Shown here: in pieces, positions 1 through 6,364 of the stretch | How the letters are laid out: the number at the start of each line of letters is the position of its first letter | How positions within the stretch are numbered: the first letter of the stretch is position 1 | Source of the DNA: Candidatus Saccharimonadia bacterium | Lineage (GTDB): Bacteria > Patescibacteriota > Saccharimonadia > Saccharimonadales > UBA4665 | Assembly: GCA_023268595.1 (NCBI GenBank) | Contig: JALQUD010000036.1 | Coordinates: 1-8,729 of the forward strand | Direction of reading: 5' to 3' | DNA: 8,729 nt | Program-made: the position numbers and the translations under genes | Notes under the pieces: generated by a model | Told to the model about the DNA's origin: nothing | Seen by the model: the letters and a program-made list of their open reading frames with translations, nothing else | Database searches by the model: none

Positions 1-866
1 TTCATGGCGCCAACGGTGAGGATGGCGCACTGATGGGCCTGCTGGAGATGGCCGGCGTGCCATACGTCGGTTGTGGCGTGGCGGCGAGCGCCATCGCCAT
101 GGATAAAGTCTTGACCAAACAAGTCTGCCAATCACAGGGTATCGCAGTAACTCCGTATGTAAGCTTCATGAAGCATGAGTATGAATCCGATCCGGATGAG
201 TATGTCACGCGGATCAACCGCACGTTGCGCTACCCGCTATTCGTCAAACCGGCGCATCTTGGTTCGAGTATCGGTATCACTAAAGTCGGCGATCCTACTG
301 AGCTGGCCAACGCCATCGAGGTGGCGCTGCATTATGATGACCGGGCGCTGGTCGAGCAAGCCGTAACCGACCTGACGGAGGTGACCCTGCCGATCATGGG
401 TAATGATTCGCTACGTCCGGCGTTGTTGGAGCAGCCATTGGTGGGTGGTGAAGATTTCTTTGATTTTGACACGAAGTACATGCACGGTGGTAAGAAGGGC
501 AAGGCAGGCAAACCCGCGGCCGATGGCGCTAAGGGCGAAGCCGGAGCGCAAGGATATAGCCGGCTGCCCGCCGATCTTGAACCTGCGCTGTACGCGAAAG
601 CGGAGGCGACCGGTCTGGCGGTGTACCGGGCGCTTGGCTGTAGTGGTATTGCCAGGGTTGATATGCTCATCGATAACGGTAGTGGCGAAGTCTACTGCAA
701 CGAGGTGAATCCTTTGCCGGGCAGCCTGTACCAGCATAACTGGAACCGGGCGGGCGTGTCGGGTGTCAAGCTGGTGGCCGAACTGATCAGCCTGGCCCAT
801 GAGCGTCAGGCTGGGCGGTCGGACATGGACATGGTATTTACCACTAACTTCCTCAAACAGTTCTGA
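1..866 (+). CDS. ddl: D-alanine--D-alanine ligase, 5'-truncated by window edge
   Basis: ATP-grasp ligase that joins two D-Ala residues to make the dipeptide of peptidoglycan precursors in the cytoplasm. The reading frame enters from the left edge (first full codon at 3, His of HGANGEDG), so the N-terminal lobe, probably some 80-100 residues, is missing; the ATG at 33 is internal because the preceding codons already match the family. Visible landmarks: HGANGEDG...LLEMAGVPYVGCG and AMDK (3-110), the ATP-binding VKPAHLGSSIGITKV, the TKY of the omega-loop near 474-482, GCSGIARVDM, and the metal-binding NEVNPLPGS near 699-725. Directly after TKY lies a Gly/Lys/Ala insert of about 23 residues (486-554) with near-perfect Gly-X-Y triplets, absent from E. 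coli DdlB. The segment after NPLPGS is also about 4 residues shorter than in E. coli. Ends with TGA. The family call is firm; the effect of the insert is unknown. Confidence 0.93.
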   Translation, partial: HGANGEDGALMGLLEMAGVPYVGCGVAASAIAMDKVLTKQVCQSQGIAVTPYVSFMKHEYESDPDEYVTRINRTLRYPLFVKPAHLGSSIGITKVGDPTELANAIEVALHYDDRALVEQAVTDLTEVTLPIMGNDSLRPALLEQPLVGGEDFFDFDTKYMHGGKKGKAGKPAADGAKGEAGAQGYSRLPADLEPALYAKAEATGLAVYRALGCSGIARVDMLIDNGSGEVYCNEVNPLPGSLYQHNWNRAGVSGVKLVAELISLAHERQAGRSDMDMVFTTNFLKQF

Positions 867-933
867 TTGAACTGTCCGCTGCCAGTGCCGTTGGCTGGAC
901 CGGATGTCTTCGGGTGAGATGTCCTACTAGGTG

Positions 934-942
934 TGCTATACT
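934..942 (+). promoter_or_regulatory. Extended -10 promoter element upstream of the leuS leader region
   Basis: TGC followed by TATACT (937-942) matches the extended -10 pattern TGnTATAAT. No convincing -35 is present 16-18 bp upstream, as is usual for extended -10 promoters. The predicted start is near 949, just before an ATG at 952. It could start a leader transcript running toward leuS. Confidence 0.5.
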
Positions 943-951
943 AGCGTCACC

Positions 952-999
952 ATGAAAGCCGTATCAACATATTCCGGTCTTACGCTTCTCGCCCTATAG
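952..999 (+). CDS. Possible 15-residue Leu-rich leader peptide
   Basis: Short ORF with sequence MKAVSTYSGLTLLAL, then TAG. Four of its last six codons are Leu (CTT, CTT, CTC, CTA), and it lies upstream of the leucyl-tRNA synthetase gene. It has no Shine-Dalgarno, but the extended -10 at 934-942 would start transcription about 3 nt before its ATG, so it would be translated leaderless, like other genes here. Its stop codon touches the 3' arm of the small hairpin at 991-1002, which has a T-rich tail. This layout resembles an attenuator leader, but the ORF is very short and could be chance. No T-box motif was found nearby. Confidence 0.3.
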   Translation: MKAVSTYSGLTLLAL

Positions 1000-1015
1000 G
1001 GCATTTTCTTTATTT
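991..1015 (+). terminator. Weak intrinsic terminator or attenuator hairpin
   Basis: GCCC-TATA-GGGC (991-1002) forms a 4-bp all-GC stem, followed by a T-rich stretch (1003-1015). The stem is short for a terminator. It may end ddl transcription or act on the leuS leader transcript. Confidence 0.4.
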
Positions 1016-1071
1016 ACGAACCAACAACGTTACATAAATCAGCATATCCGGTCATCAAACCGCCCAACTTG

Positions 1072-1082
1072 GGTATAATCAG
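1072..1082 (+). promoter_or_regulatory. leuS promoter -10 element
   Basis: A perfect TATAAT at 1074-1079 sits in the 11-mer GGTATAATCAG, which recurs upstream of rpmF (3617-3627). No clear -35. The predicted start near 1086 gives a leader of about 32 nt that contains the ribosome binding site, and it places the alternative GTG at 1082 upstream of the transcript start. Confidence 0.65.
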
Positions 1083-1117
1083 TGATGATCGATCAGGAAC
1101 AGACGAAGGGCATAACC

Positions 1118-3580
1118 ATGCAACGATATAACCCCAAAGACATCGAACCGAAATGGCAGGCCGCCTGGGATAAGGACGGCACATATGTTGCCGACCTGCG
1201 GAGTGACAAACCCAAATACATGGCCATGAGCATGTTCAACTACCCGAGCGGTGCCGGTATCCACATCGGCCACGCCATGAATTACACGATCAGCGACGTC
1301 AAAGCCAGGTTCAAACGTCAGTCGGGTTATGAGAGTTACCACCCGGTCGGTTGGGATGCCTTCGGTTTGCCGGCTGAGAATTTCGCCATCAAGTCCGGAG
1401 TGTCTCCCCAGGCTAGCATGGCTAAGATCATCCCCGACTATCACCGGCAGTACAAGGCCATGGGCTGGAGCAACGACTGGACCAAGGAGATCGCCACCCA
1501 CCAGCCTGAATACTACAAGTGGACGCAGTGGATTTTCTCGCAGATGTATCGTAACGGTCTGGCCTATCAGGATGCCCGCATGCAGTGGTGGTGTACCAAG
1601 TGTCAGACGGTGCTTGCCAATGAGCAGGTGATCGATGGCAAATGCTGGCGACATGACGGTGCGGATGATCCCATCGTGGAGAAACGTGAGGTCAAGCAGT
1701 GGTTCTTTCGTATCACCGAATATGCTGACGAGTTGCTGGAAGCTATTGACGGTCTGGACTGGAGTGACAGCGTCAAACTGGCCCAGAAGAACTGGATCGG
1801 AAAGAGCGTCGGTGCAGAGGTCGATTTCGCGATCAAGGATACCGACCATACGGTCAAGGTCTTCACTACGGCCCACGACACCATCTATGGCGCGACGTTC
1901 ATGGTGCTGGCACCGGAACACGAATTATTGGAGAAGATCGTCGCCCACGAGCAGATTGAGGCGGTGCAGGATTATGTAGCCCAGGCGCTTAAGAAGACCG
2001 AGGTCCAGCGACAGCAGGAAGGCAAGGAGAAAACCGGTGTTTTCACCGGTGCCTACGCTGTGCACCCGCTGACTGGTAAGACGATGCCCATCTGGGTGGC
2101 CGACTATGTCCTGGCCAGTTACGGGACCGGCGCAATCATGGCCGTGCCCGGCGAAGATGAGCGTGATTACGAGTTCGCGCGCAAGTTCGGTTTGGATATA
2201 GTCTTCACGACCGAGGAACAGACCTTCATCCCCTATGCCGATATCAAAGAAGCTCCGCGTAAGTTCGTGATGAGCAATTCGGCCGAGTTCGACGGTATGG
2301 ACTTCGAGAGCGCCCGGCCAAAGATATTAGCTAAGCTCGAACAGGCTGGCGTCGGTGTTTCCAAGGTCAATTATAAGATGCGCGACTGGAGCGTCAGCCG
2401 CCAGCGTTACTGGGGTGCGCCTATTCCGGTCATCCACTGTCAGGAGTGTGGCCCGGTATTAGTGGAAGACGACCAGCTTCCGGTGGTGCTGCCCGAGCTC
2501 GATGATTTTCAGCCGAGCGGTGACGGCCGTAGCGCTTTGGCCCGCGCTACCGACTGGTTGATCGTTGACTGCCCACGGTGCGGCGGCAAGGCAGAACGCG
2601 AGACCGATACCCTGGATACCTACATCTGTAGCAGTTGGTATATGTGGCGCTATCTTGATCCTCATAATGCCGAGCGTATTTTCGACCCTGAGCTGGCCAA
2701 GCGTTGGGAACCGGTCGATTTCTATAACGGCGCCGACCACGCTACGGCCCATCTGCTGTATGCGCGGTTCGTGACACGGTTCCTGACCAAACAAGGGCTG
2801 CTGTCCAATCCGGAACCATTCAAGCAGTTCCTGTTCAACGGTAAGGTCACGGCTTCCGACGGGACCATGTTTAGCAAAAGCAAGGGTAATGGCGTCGACC
2901 CGTTGGACATCATCGGCCAAGGTTATGGTGCCGATGCGCTGCGCATGTATCTGATGTTCGCCGCGCCGCTGGAAATCTGGGCCAAGTGGGACCCACAGGG
3001 TGTACCGGGTACGTTCCGATTCTTGTCCCGGGTCTGGACGCTCGTCCAAGAATACCTGGAAGCACCGGTGGCCGAAACGGCCGAAGCGGATGCGCGGGAT
3101 ATTCGGCGCGTTACTCACGCCATGGTCAAGAAGGCTACCCATGACATCGAGCGTAATCAGTACAACACGGCGATTTCGGCTACCATGGCCGCTACCAATA
3201 ACTTGTACAAACTGAAGGCCAACGGTTTGGCTCGGAATACTGTCTGGCAGGAAGCGCTCGATAAGCTCGTGGCATGTATCGCACCGTTCGCGCCTCATGC
3301 GGCGGAAGAGATGTGGCGCCAGCTTGGACACGGTACCACCGTGCACCGTGATAGCTGGCCGTCATGGGATGAGGCTGCGCTGAGGACCGATGAAGTCACG
3401 ATCGTCATACAGGTCAACGGTAAGGTGCGTGGCCAGATCGAATCACCGGCTGAAGCGGAAGAGGCGATTGTCGTGGCTACCGCCAAGGCTGAGGCTAACG
3501 TAGCGACTCACCTGGAAGGTAAGCAGATAGTGAAGACCATTTACGTACCAGGTAAGCTGGTTAACTTTGCCGTCCGCTAA
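1118..3580 (+). CDS. leuS: Leucyl-tRNA synthetase
   Basis: Class Ia synthetase that charges tRNA-Leu in the cytoplasm, with a proofreading domain. About 820 residues, the usual bacterial length. ATG 1118 is chosen over the in-frame GTG at 1082 because MQRYNPKDIEPKWQ is the family N-terminus, GAAGGG sits about 7 nt upstream, and the GTG lies before the predicted transcript start. Visible: HIGH (49-52); first Cys cluster CTKC (159-162); editing domain CP1 with TTAHDT (250-255) and VPGEDERD (D347, D350); second cluster CQEC (441-444) and CPRC (485-488); ETDTLDT; KMSKS-type loop MFSKS (584-588); C-terminal anticodon-binding and VNGKVRGQ region. Deviations: TTAHDT replaces the usual TTRPDT, EDERD the usual HDxRD, and the first Lys of KMSKS is Met. 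The main catalytic Lys and the editing Asp positions are kept, so it should be active. Antisense ORFs over this gene are codon shadows. Confidence 0.97.
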   Translation: MQRYNPKDIEPKWQAAWDKDGTYVADLRSDKPKYMAMSMFNYPSGAGIHIGHAMNYTISDVKARFKRQSGYESYHPVGWDAFGLPAENFAIKSGVSPQASMAKIIPDYHRQYKAMGWSNDWTKEIATHQPEYYKWTQWIFSQMYRNGLAYQDARMQWWCTKCQTVLANEQVIDGKCWRHDGADDPIVEKREVKQWFFRITEYADELLEAIDGLDWSDSVKLAQKNWIGKSVGAEVDFAIKDTDHTVKVFTTAHDTIYGATFMVLAPEHELLEKIVAHEQIEAVQDYVAQALKKTEVQRQQEGKEKTGVFTGAYAVHPLTGKTMPIWVADYVLASYGTGAIMAVPGEDERDYEFARKFGLDIVFTTEEQTFIPYADIKEAPRKFVMSNSAEFDGMDFESARPKILAKLEQAGVGVSKVNYKMRDWSVSRQRYWGAPIPVIHCQECGPVLVEDDQLPVVLPELDDFQPSGDGRSALARATDWLIVDCPRCGGKAERETDTLDTYICSSWYMWRYLDPHNAERIFDPELAKRWEPVDFYNGADHATAHLLYARFVTRFLTKQGLLSNPEPFKQFLFNGKVTASDGTMFSKSKGNGVDPLDIIGQGYGADALRMYLMFAAPLEIWAKWDPQGVPGTFRFLSRVWTLVQEYLEAPVAETAEADARDIRRVTHAMVKKATHDIERNQYNTAISATMAATNNLYKLKANGLARNTVWQEALDKLVACIAPFAPHAAEEMWRQLGHGTTVHRDSWPSWDEAALRTDEVTIVIQVNGKVRGQIESPAEAEEAIVVATAKAEANVATHLEGKQIVKTIYVPGKLVNFAVR

Positions 3581-3588
3581 GCCGGACG
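3571..3588 (+). repeat. Inverted repeat over the leuS stop codon
   Basis: CGTCCG (3571-3576) and CGGACG (3583-3588) form a 6-bp stem with a 6-nt loop that contains the TAA. No T-run follows, so it is not a clear terminator. It may protect the mRNA 3' end or be chance. Confidence 0.35.
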
Positions 3589-3595
3589 CAGGTCC

Positions 3596-3624
3596 TTGAG
3601 ATGTGCTGCGTTTTCAGGTATAAT
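3596..3624 (+). promoter_or_regulatory. Strong sigma70-type promoter, distal promoter of rpmF
   Basis: TTGAGA (3596-3601, 5 of 6 consensus), an exact 17-bp spacer, then TATAAT (3619-3624, 6 of 6). The -10 lies in GGTATAATCAG, the same 11-mer as in front of leuS. It predicts a transcript start near 3631 and a leader of about 110 nt before rpmF. Confidence 0.8.
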
Positions 3625-3682
3625 CAGCGTAAATCACAGTTTTAGCGCGGTGCGCGAGTCAGGGTTCTACCGGTTTTTCGTG

Positions 3683-3688
3683 TATAAT
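3683..3688 (+). promoter_or_regulatory. Second -10 element, proximal promoter of rpmF
   Basis: Perfect TATAAT inside GTATAATCA, a 9-mer shared with the leuS and distal rpmF promoters. No good -35 lies 16-18 bp upstream. The predicted start is near 3695, giving a leader of about 45 nt. Confidence 0.55.
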
Positions 3689-3739
3689 CAAAGCTTGCAA
3701 CCGCATATATCCACCAGAGACTTTTAAGGAGATACACTA

Positions 3740-3889
3740 ATGGGTAAGCCAAAGAAACGTACAAGCCATCGCGCGACCGGCGCACGCCGCAGCCACCTCG
3801 TCCTGACACTGGCACGGGCGGTCAACGCCAAGTCACCAGTCAAGGCTCGGACTACCAAGCGCGAGAATCCTAAGAAGGTAGCAGCCTAA
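3740..3889 (+). CDS. rpmF: 50S ribosomal protein L32, short form without zinc cysteines
   Basis: A 49-residue, very basic protein of the large ribosomal subunit. The N-terminus MGKPKKRTSHRATGARRSHL matches the L32 family pattern (PKrrtSk...rR.H). Typical L32 carries a Cys4 zinc ribbon in its second half; here there are no cysteines, and a Lys/Arg/Ala-rich tail (NPKKVAA) takes its place, as I recall for Patescibacteria. The start is well supported by AAGGAGA at 3726-3732, about 7 nt before the ATG. Two promoters lie upstream (3596-3624 and 3683-3688), and a hairpin directly follows the stop. It may be co-transcribed with nusB, 36 nt downstream. Confidence 0.88.
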   Translation: MGKPKKRTSHRATGARRSHLVLTLARAVNAKSPVKARTTKRENPKKVAA

Positions 3890-3906
3890 TAGCCGGAGTC
3901 CGGCTA
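3890..3906 (+). repeat. Perfect inverted repeat between rpmF and nusB
   Basis: TAGCCGGA-G-TCCGGCTA is a perfect 17-nt palindrome starting at the base after the rpmF stop. As RNA it would fold into a GC-rich hairpin. No T-run follows, so it looks like a processing or stability element, or partial attenuator, rather than a full terminator. Its outer arms (TAGCCGG/CCGGCTA) recur in the rpsP terminator at 6365-6401. Confidence 0.6.
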
Positions 3907-3925
3907 ACGCCGGGTCTACTACCCT

Positions 3926-4450
3926 ATGGCATCGAACCGTCACCTCGGCCGTATCATAGCGCTCCAAACGCTCTATGAACTCGATTTCAGGCGTGAAGCC
4001 GGAGATACTGGTTTCGAGCTGGATGAAGTTTCCAGTCGTAACATCGGTCGTTATGAGAAGCAACTAGAGGATACGGAATTCATTCTAGCCTTGGTGAACG
4101 GTGTGGCAGCTCATGAAAAAGAGCTTGACGCCACGTTGCAACCCATCGCGCCTGAATGGCCCATCGACCAGATTGCCCGTATGGACAGGGTAGTGCTGCG
4201 TATGGGGCTATACGAGCTGACCTATAACACCGATATCCCGCCGAAAGTCGTCATCAATGAGGCGGTCGAGCTGGCAAAAGCTTTCGGTGGCGAGAATTCG
4301 TCCAAGTTCATCAACGGTGTGCTCGGTACGGTGCTGCGTCAACGTGATCCGGCTGCCGCCGCAGAAACGTCTAAGACCTCGGAAGAAGACGTACAATCTG
4401 AAGTATCCGAATCCGGTGCGGCCGTGTCGGCTAAGGAAAAGACGGAGTAA
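3926..4450 (+). CDS. nusB: Transcription antitermination factor NusB
   Basis: All-helical RNA-binding protein that, with NusE (S10), binds boxA of rRNA leaders to keep RNA polymerase processive. Of 174 residues, about 1-140 match NusB: RHLGRIIALQTLYELDF at the N-terminus, IDQIARMDRVVLRMGLYEL (80-98), IPPKVVINEAVELAKAFG (104-121) and SSKFINGVLGTVL (125-137). The remaining ~35 residues form a Ser/Glu/Ala-rich acidic tail absent from E. coli NusB and probably disordered. The start is the first Met before conserved sequence; no Shine-Dalgarno is visible, so initiation may depend on rpmF translation upstream. The Nudix gene begins 5 nt after its stop, indicating an operon. Confidence 0.94.
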   Translation: MASNRHLGRIIALQTLYELDFRREAGDTGFELDEVSSRNIGRYEKQLEDTEFILALVNGVAAHEKELDATLQPIAPEWPIDQIARMDRVVLRMGLYELTYNTDIPPKVVINEAVELAKAFGGENSSKFINGVLGTVLRQRDPAAAAETSKTSEEDVQSEVSESGAAVSAKEKTE

Positions 4451-4455
4451 CCGGT

Positions 4456-5076
4456 ATGGCAGAGCGATCCGACGACCGTCCGCGCAAGAAGGCCGGCGAT
4501 TCGTCGCAAACCGATGGCCAGCCAGCTAAGCCGGCCCGTAAGCTGACGGCCCGGCCGTCAATCCGTCCCATCAGAAGCACGATCCAGCGCCCTATCCAGG
4601 GCTTCAAAACCTTCGTGTCCAAGCATCGGCCGATTATCAAAGAGGTGGTCCGCGAGACTACTTCCGGCGGTATCATCTTCCGTCATGCTAAAAGTAATGG
4701 TCAGATTGAGATCCTGCTTATCCAGGACGCCAAGAACCGCTGGACGATACCTAAGGGTCATGTCGAGCCGGGCGAAGAACCGAAGCAGACCGCTGAGCGT
4801 GAGATCCAGGAAGAGACCGGATTGCAGCAGATGCGGCTGTACAACTGGCTAGGCAAGGTACATTTCCGGTACCGCCGTGGTCAGACACTGGTGCTCATGA
4901 CCATGCATATCTATCTGGTACAAGGTATGGGTGACACCGACAAACTAAACCCCGAAGACTGGTTGAACGATATCAAATGGATTCCAGCCCAGCAGGCCGT
5001 CGATAAGATCGCGTATGATGACATTGGCAAGCTCATGCTGCTTGGCATGAAGCGGATCCGTGACCAACGACTGTAA
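4456..5076 (+). CDS. Nudix hydrolase with basic N-terminal extension
   Basis: Predicted cytoplasmic pyrophosphohydrolase of the Nudix superfamily, which cleaves nucleoside diphosphates linked to another moiety using Mg2+. A complete Nudix box, Gx5Ex7REUxEExGU, spans residues 101-123 (GHVEPGEE...REIQEETGL) with all metal-ligand Glu residues present. It is preceded by TTSGGIIFR and WTIPKGH, typical of Ap4A-type or RppH-like subfamilies. The first ~65 residues are rich in Arg, Lys, Pro and Ser, probably disordered, and could bind nucleic acid. CGGAG at 4443-4447, inside the end of nusB, lies about 8 nt before the ATG, supporting this start and translational coupling. The substrate cannot be read from sequence. 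Placement between nusB and rnc suggests RNA metabolism (5'-end pyrophosphate removal is one option), but that is inference. Confidence 0.9.
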   Translation: MAERSDDRPRKKAGDSSQTDGQPAKPARKLTARPSIRPIRSTIQRPIQGFKTFVSKHRPIIKEVVRETTSGGIIFRHAKSNGQIEILLIQDAKNRWTIPKGHVEPGEEPKQTAEREIQEETGLQQMRLYNWLGKVHFRYRRGQTLVLMTMHIYLVQGMGDTDKLNPEDWLNDIKWIPAQQAVDKIAYDDIGKLMLLGMKRIRDQRL

Positions 5077-5096
5077 TAACAAGCACTTACTTAACC

Positions 5097-5795
5097 ATGG
5101 ACTATAATCTCTACCACACTTTTGCCCGCGAAAAACTCGGTATCGAGTACAACGATATCGAACTGCTGGTGACTGCCTTCACGCACCGTTCCTATCTGAA
5201 CGAACACCGCAAGACCGTCAAGGAACACAATGAGCGTCTGGAATTTTTGGGTGACGCGGTCCTGGAGCTCGTCACCACCGAATACTTGTACACTAATTTC
5301 AGTGATCCGGAAGGCATCCTCACTAACTGGCGCAGCGCATTGGTCCGTACCGAAAGTATCGGCGCGGCAGCTGCCCGTGCCGGGTTCGAGCCGATGTTGC
5401 GGTTGAGCCGTGGTGAGAAGCGTGGCACCGAGCGAGCCCGCGAACAGATTCTAGCTAACAGCTTTGAGGCTGTGATCGGTTCGATGTACATCGATCAGGG
5501 CTATGAGGTCGCTAAGAAGTTCATAACCGAGAACCTGCTTGATACGTTCGCGCAGATTCTGGAATCGGGCTCGTGGATGGATCCTAAGTCCCATCTGCAG
5601 GAAGTGGCCCAAAGCCAGGAAGGATCTACGCCGGTGTATAAGGTCCTGGAAGAGACTGGTCCCGACCATGACAAGGTCTTCAAGGTCGGCGTGTTCGTGG
5701 GTAACCAGCTTAAAGGTGTCGGTTCGGGTCCGAGCAAGCAGTCCGGCCAACAAAAGGCGGCCGAAGCCGCGCTGCGACAGTACGGCAAGGCCTGA
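5097..5795 (+). CDS. rnc: Ribonuclease III
   Basis: Double-strand-specific endoribonuclease that processes rRNA precursors and structured mRNAs. 232 residues, normal length. The RNase III domain covers about 1-155 with signature NERLEFLGDAVL (45-56; E46, E49 and D53 match E. coli E38, E41 and D45). The second metal-ligand pair is LANSFEAVIG: E124 matches E. coli E117, but the position of E. coli D114 is Asn121. A dsRNA-binding domain follows at about 162-231 (DPKSHLQE... and the C-terminal KQSGQQKAAEAAL helix motif). No Shine-Dalgarno is visible before the ATG; the gene starts 20 nt after the Nudix gene and probably shares its transcript. The next gene, rpsP, has its own strong promoter. Confidence 0.96.
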   Translation: MDYNLYHTFAREKLGIEYNDIELLVTAFTHRSYLNEHRKTVKEHNERLEFLGDAVLELVTTEYLYTNFSDPEGILTNWRSALVRTESIGAAAARAGFEPMLRLSRGEKRGTERAREQILANSFEAVIGSMYIDQGYEVAKKFITENLLDTFAQILESGSWMDPKSHLQEVAQSQEGSTPVYKVLEETGPDHDKVFKVGVFVGNQLKGVGSGPSKQSGQQKAAEAALRQYGKA

Positions 5796-5815
5796 AGCGG
5801 CGGTGGCGGCGTAGT

Positions 5816-5844
5816 TTGACAACTTAACAGTATATCTGTAAAAT
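5816..5844 (+). promoter_or_regulatory. Near-consensus sigma70 promoter of rpsP
   Basis: TTGACA (5816-5821, 6 of 6), 17-bp spacer, TAAAAT (5839-5844, 5 of 6). This is the best promoter in the window. An inverted repeat CTTAAC (5823-5828) / GTTAAG (5847-5852) flanks the -10, with ACAG-TATAT-CTGT (5827-5839) nested within, so a repressor or activator site is possible. Confidence 0.88.
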
Positions 5845-5850
5845 TAGTTA

Positions 5851-5961
5851 AGATTTCAAAGACTGTCGTGGATCACTCCCCATTGATACGTTTGAGAGAG
5901 AGTTATTAATACGTCCGGGCCGTAGGCTTCCGGGCGAGAGTAGAAAGAGAGCCAATCCATC
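5851..5961 (+). promoter_or_regulatory. Long 5' leader of rpsP
   Basis: About 110 nt lie between the predicted transcript start and the rpsP ATG, with no ORF of note. CCGG-GCC-GTA-GGC-TT-CCGG, just after 5910, can fold into a 7-bp hairpin with a 2-nt bulge; a purine-rich stretch GAAAGAGAG near 5943-5951 then serves as a weak ribosome binding site. A leader of this length on a ribosomal protein gene is compatible with autoregulation, but I recognise no known leader motif. Confidence 0.4.
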
Positions 5962-6342
5962 ATGTTAGCAATCCGTATGCAGCGCACCGGTCGCAAGGGC
6001 CACGCCCAGTTCCGTATCGTCGTCCAAGACAGCCGTCTGACGCCGACTAGCGGCCGTCACGTGGCATTGCTGGGTAGTTACGACCCGCACGCCAAGACGA
6101 CCACGCTTAACAAAGAGAAGGCCGCTTTCTACCTTTCTAACGGCGCCCAGCCATCCGACCGTGTCGTCAGCCTCATGCAGCGCGAAGGCGTCGAACTGCC
6201 GTCATGGGTCAAGCTGCCTAAGGCCGACAAGAAGCGTTCCATCCGCAACCCCGAAAAGCTGCGCAAGAACCAGCCAAAGGAAGAGCCAGCTCCGGAAGCT
6301 GAAGCTCCTGCTGAAGAAGCTGCTCCTACCGACGAAGCCTAA
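5962..6342 (+). CDS. rpsP: 30S ribosomal protein S16
   Basis: Small-subunit protein that helps assemble the 16S rRNA 5' domain. The N-terminal ~85 residues match S16 closely: MLAIRMQRTGRKGHAQFRIVVQDSR, GRHVALLGSYDP, and an SNGAQPSDRV segment that corresponds to the usual 'Gaqpt..v' motif. The total of 126 residues exceeds the common 80-90: a basic stretch (KKRSIRNPEKLRKN) is followed by a Glu/Ala/Pro tail of about 20 residues, probably disordered. The start is fixed by the conserved N-terminus; the ribosome binding site is only a weak purine run. The gene is monocistronic by sequence, with its own promoter (5816-5844) and a terminator (6365-6410). The rpsP - KH - trmD order is ancestral in bacteria, but rimM is not between them here. 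Confidence 0.96.
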   Translation: MLAIRMQRTGRKGHAQFRIVVQDSRLTPTSGRHVALLGSYDPHAKTTTLNKEKAAFYLSNGAQPSDRVVSLMQREGVELPSWVKLPKADKKRSIRNPEKLRKNQPKEEPAPEAEAPAEEAAPTDEA

Positions 6343-6355
6343 CCACGGACCGTGG
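6343..6355 (+). repeat. Short palindrome directly after rpsP
   Basis: CCACGG-A-CCGTGG starts at the base after the rpsP stop codon and could form a 5-bp hairpin. It mirrors the palindrome placed immediately after the rpmF stop at 3890-3906, and may be a stability element upstream of the main terminator. Confidence 0.4.
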
Positions 6356-6364
6356 CAGTATAGT

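Noticed and set aside
867..1117. T-box riboswitch for leuS
   Set aside because: The intergenic region is the right place, but no AGGGTGGNACCGCG-type T-box sequence or specifier stem is visible.
1079..1921. Long open frame on the - strand opposite leuS
   Set aside because: It is a codon shadow of leuS: no recognisable domain, no ribosome binding site, and fully inside a clearly conserved gene on the other strand.
2459..3346. 295-codon open frame on the - strand opposite leuS
   Set aside because: Same reason: codon shadow of the LeuRS catalytic and anticodon-binding regions with no family motifs.
6359..6364. TATAGT just after rpsP as a promoter
   Set aside because: No -35 at a suitable distance and it lies directly before the terminator stem, so any transcript would end at once.
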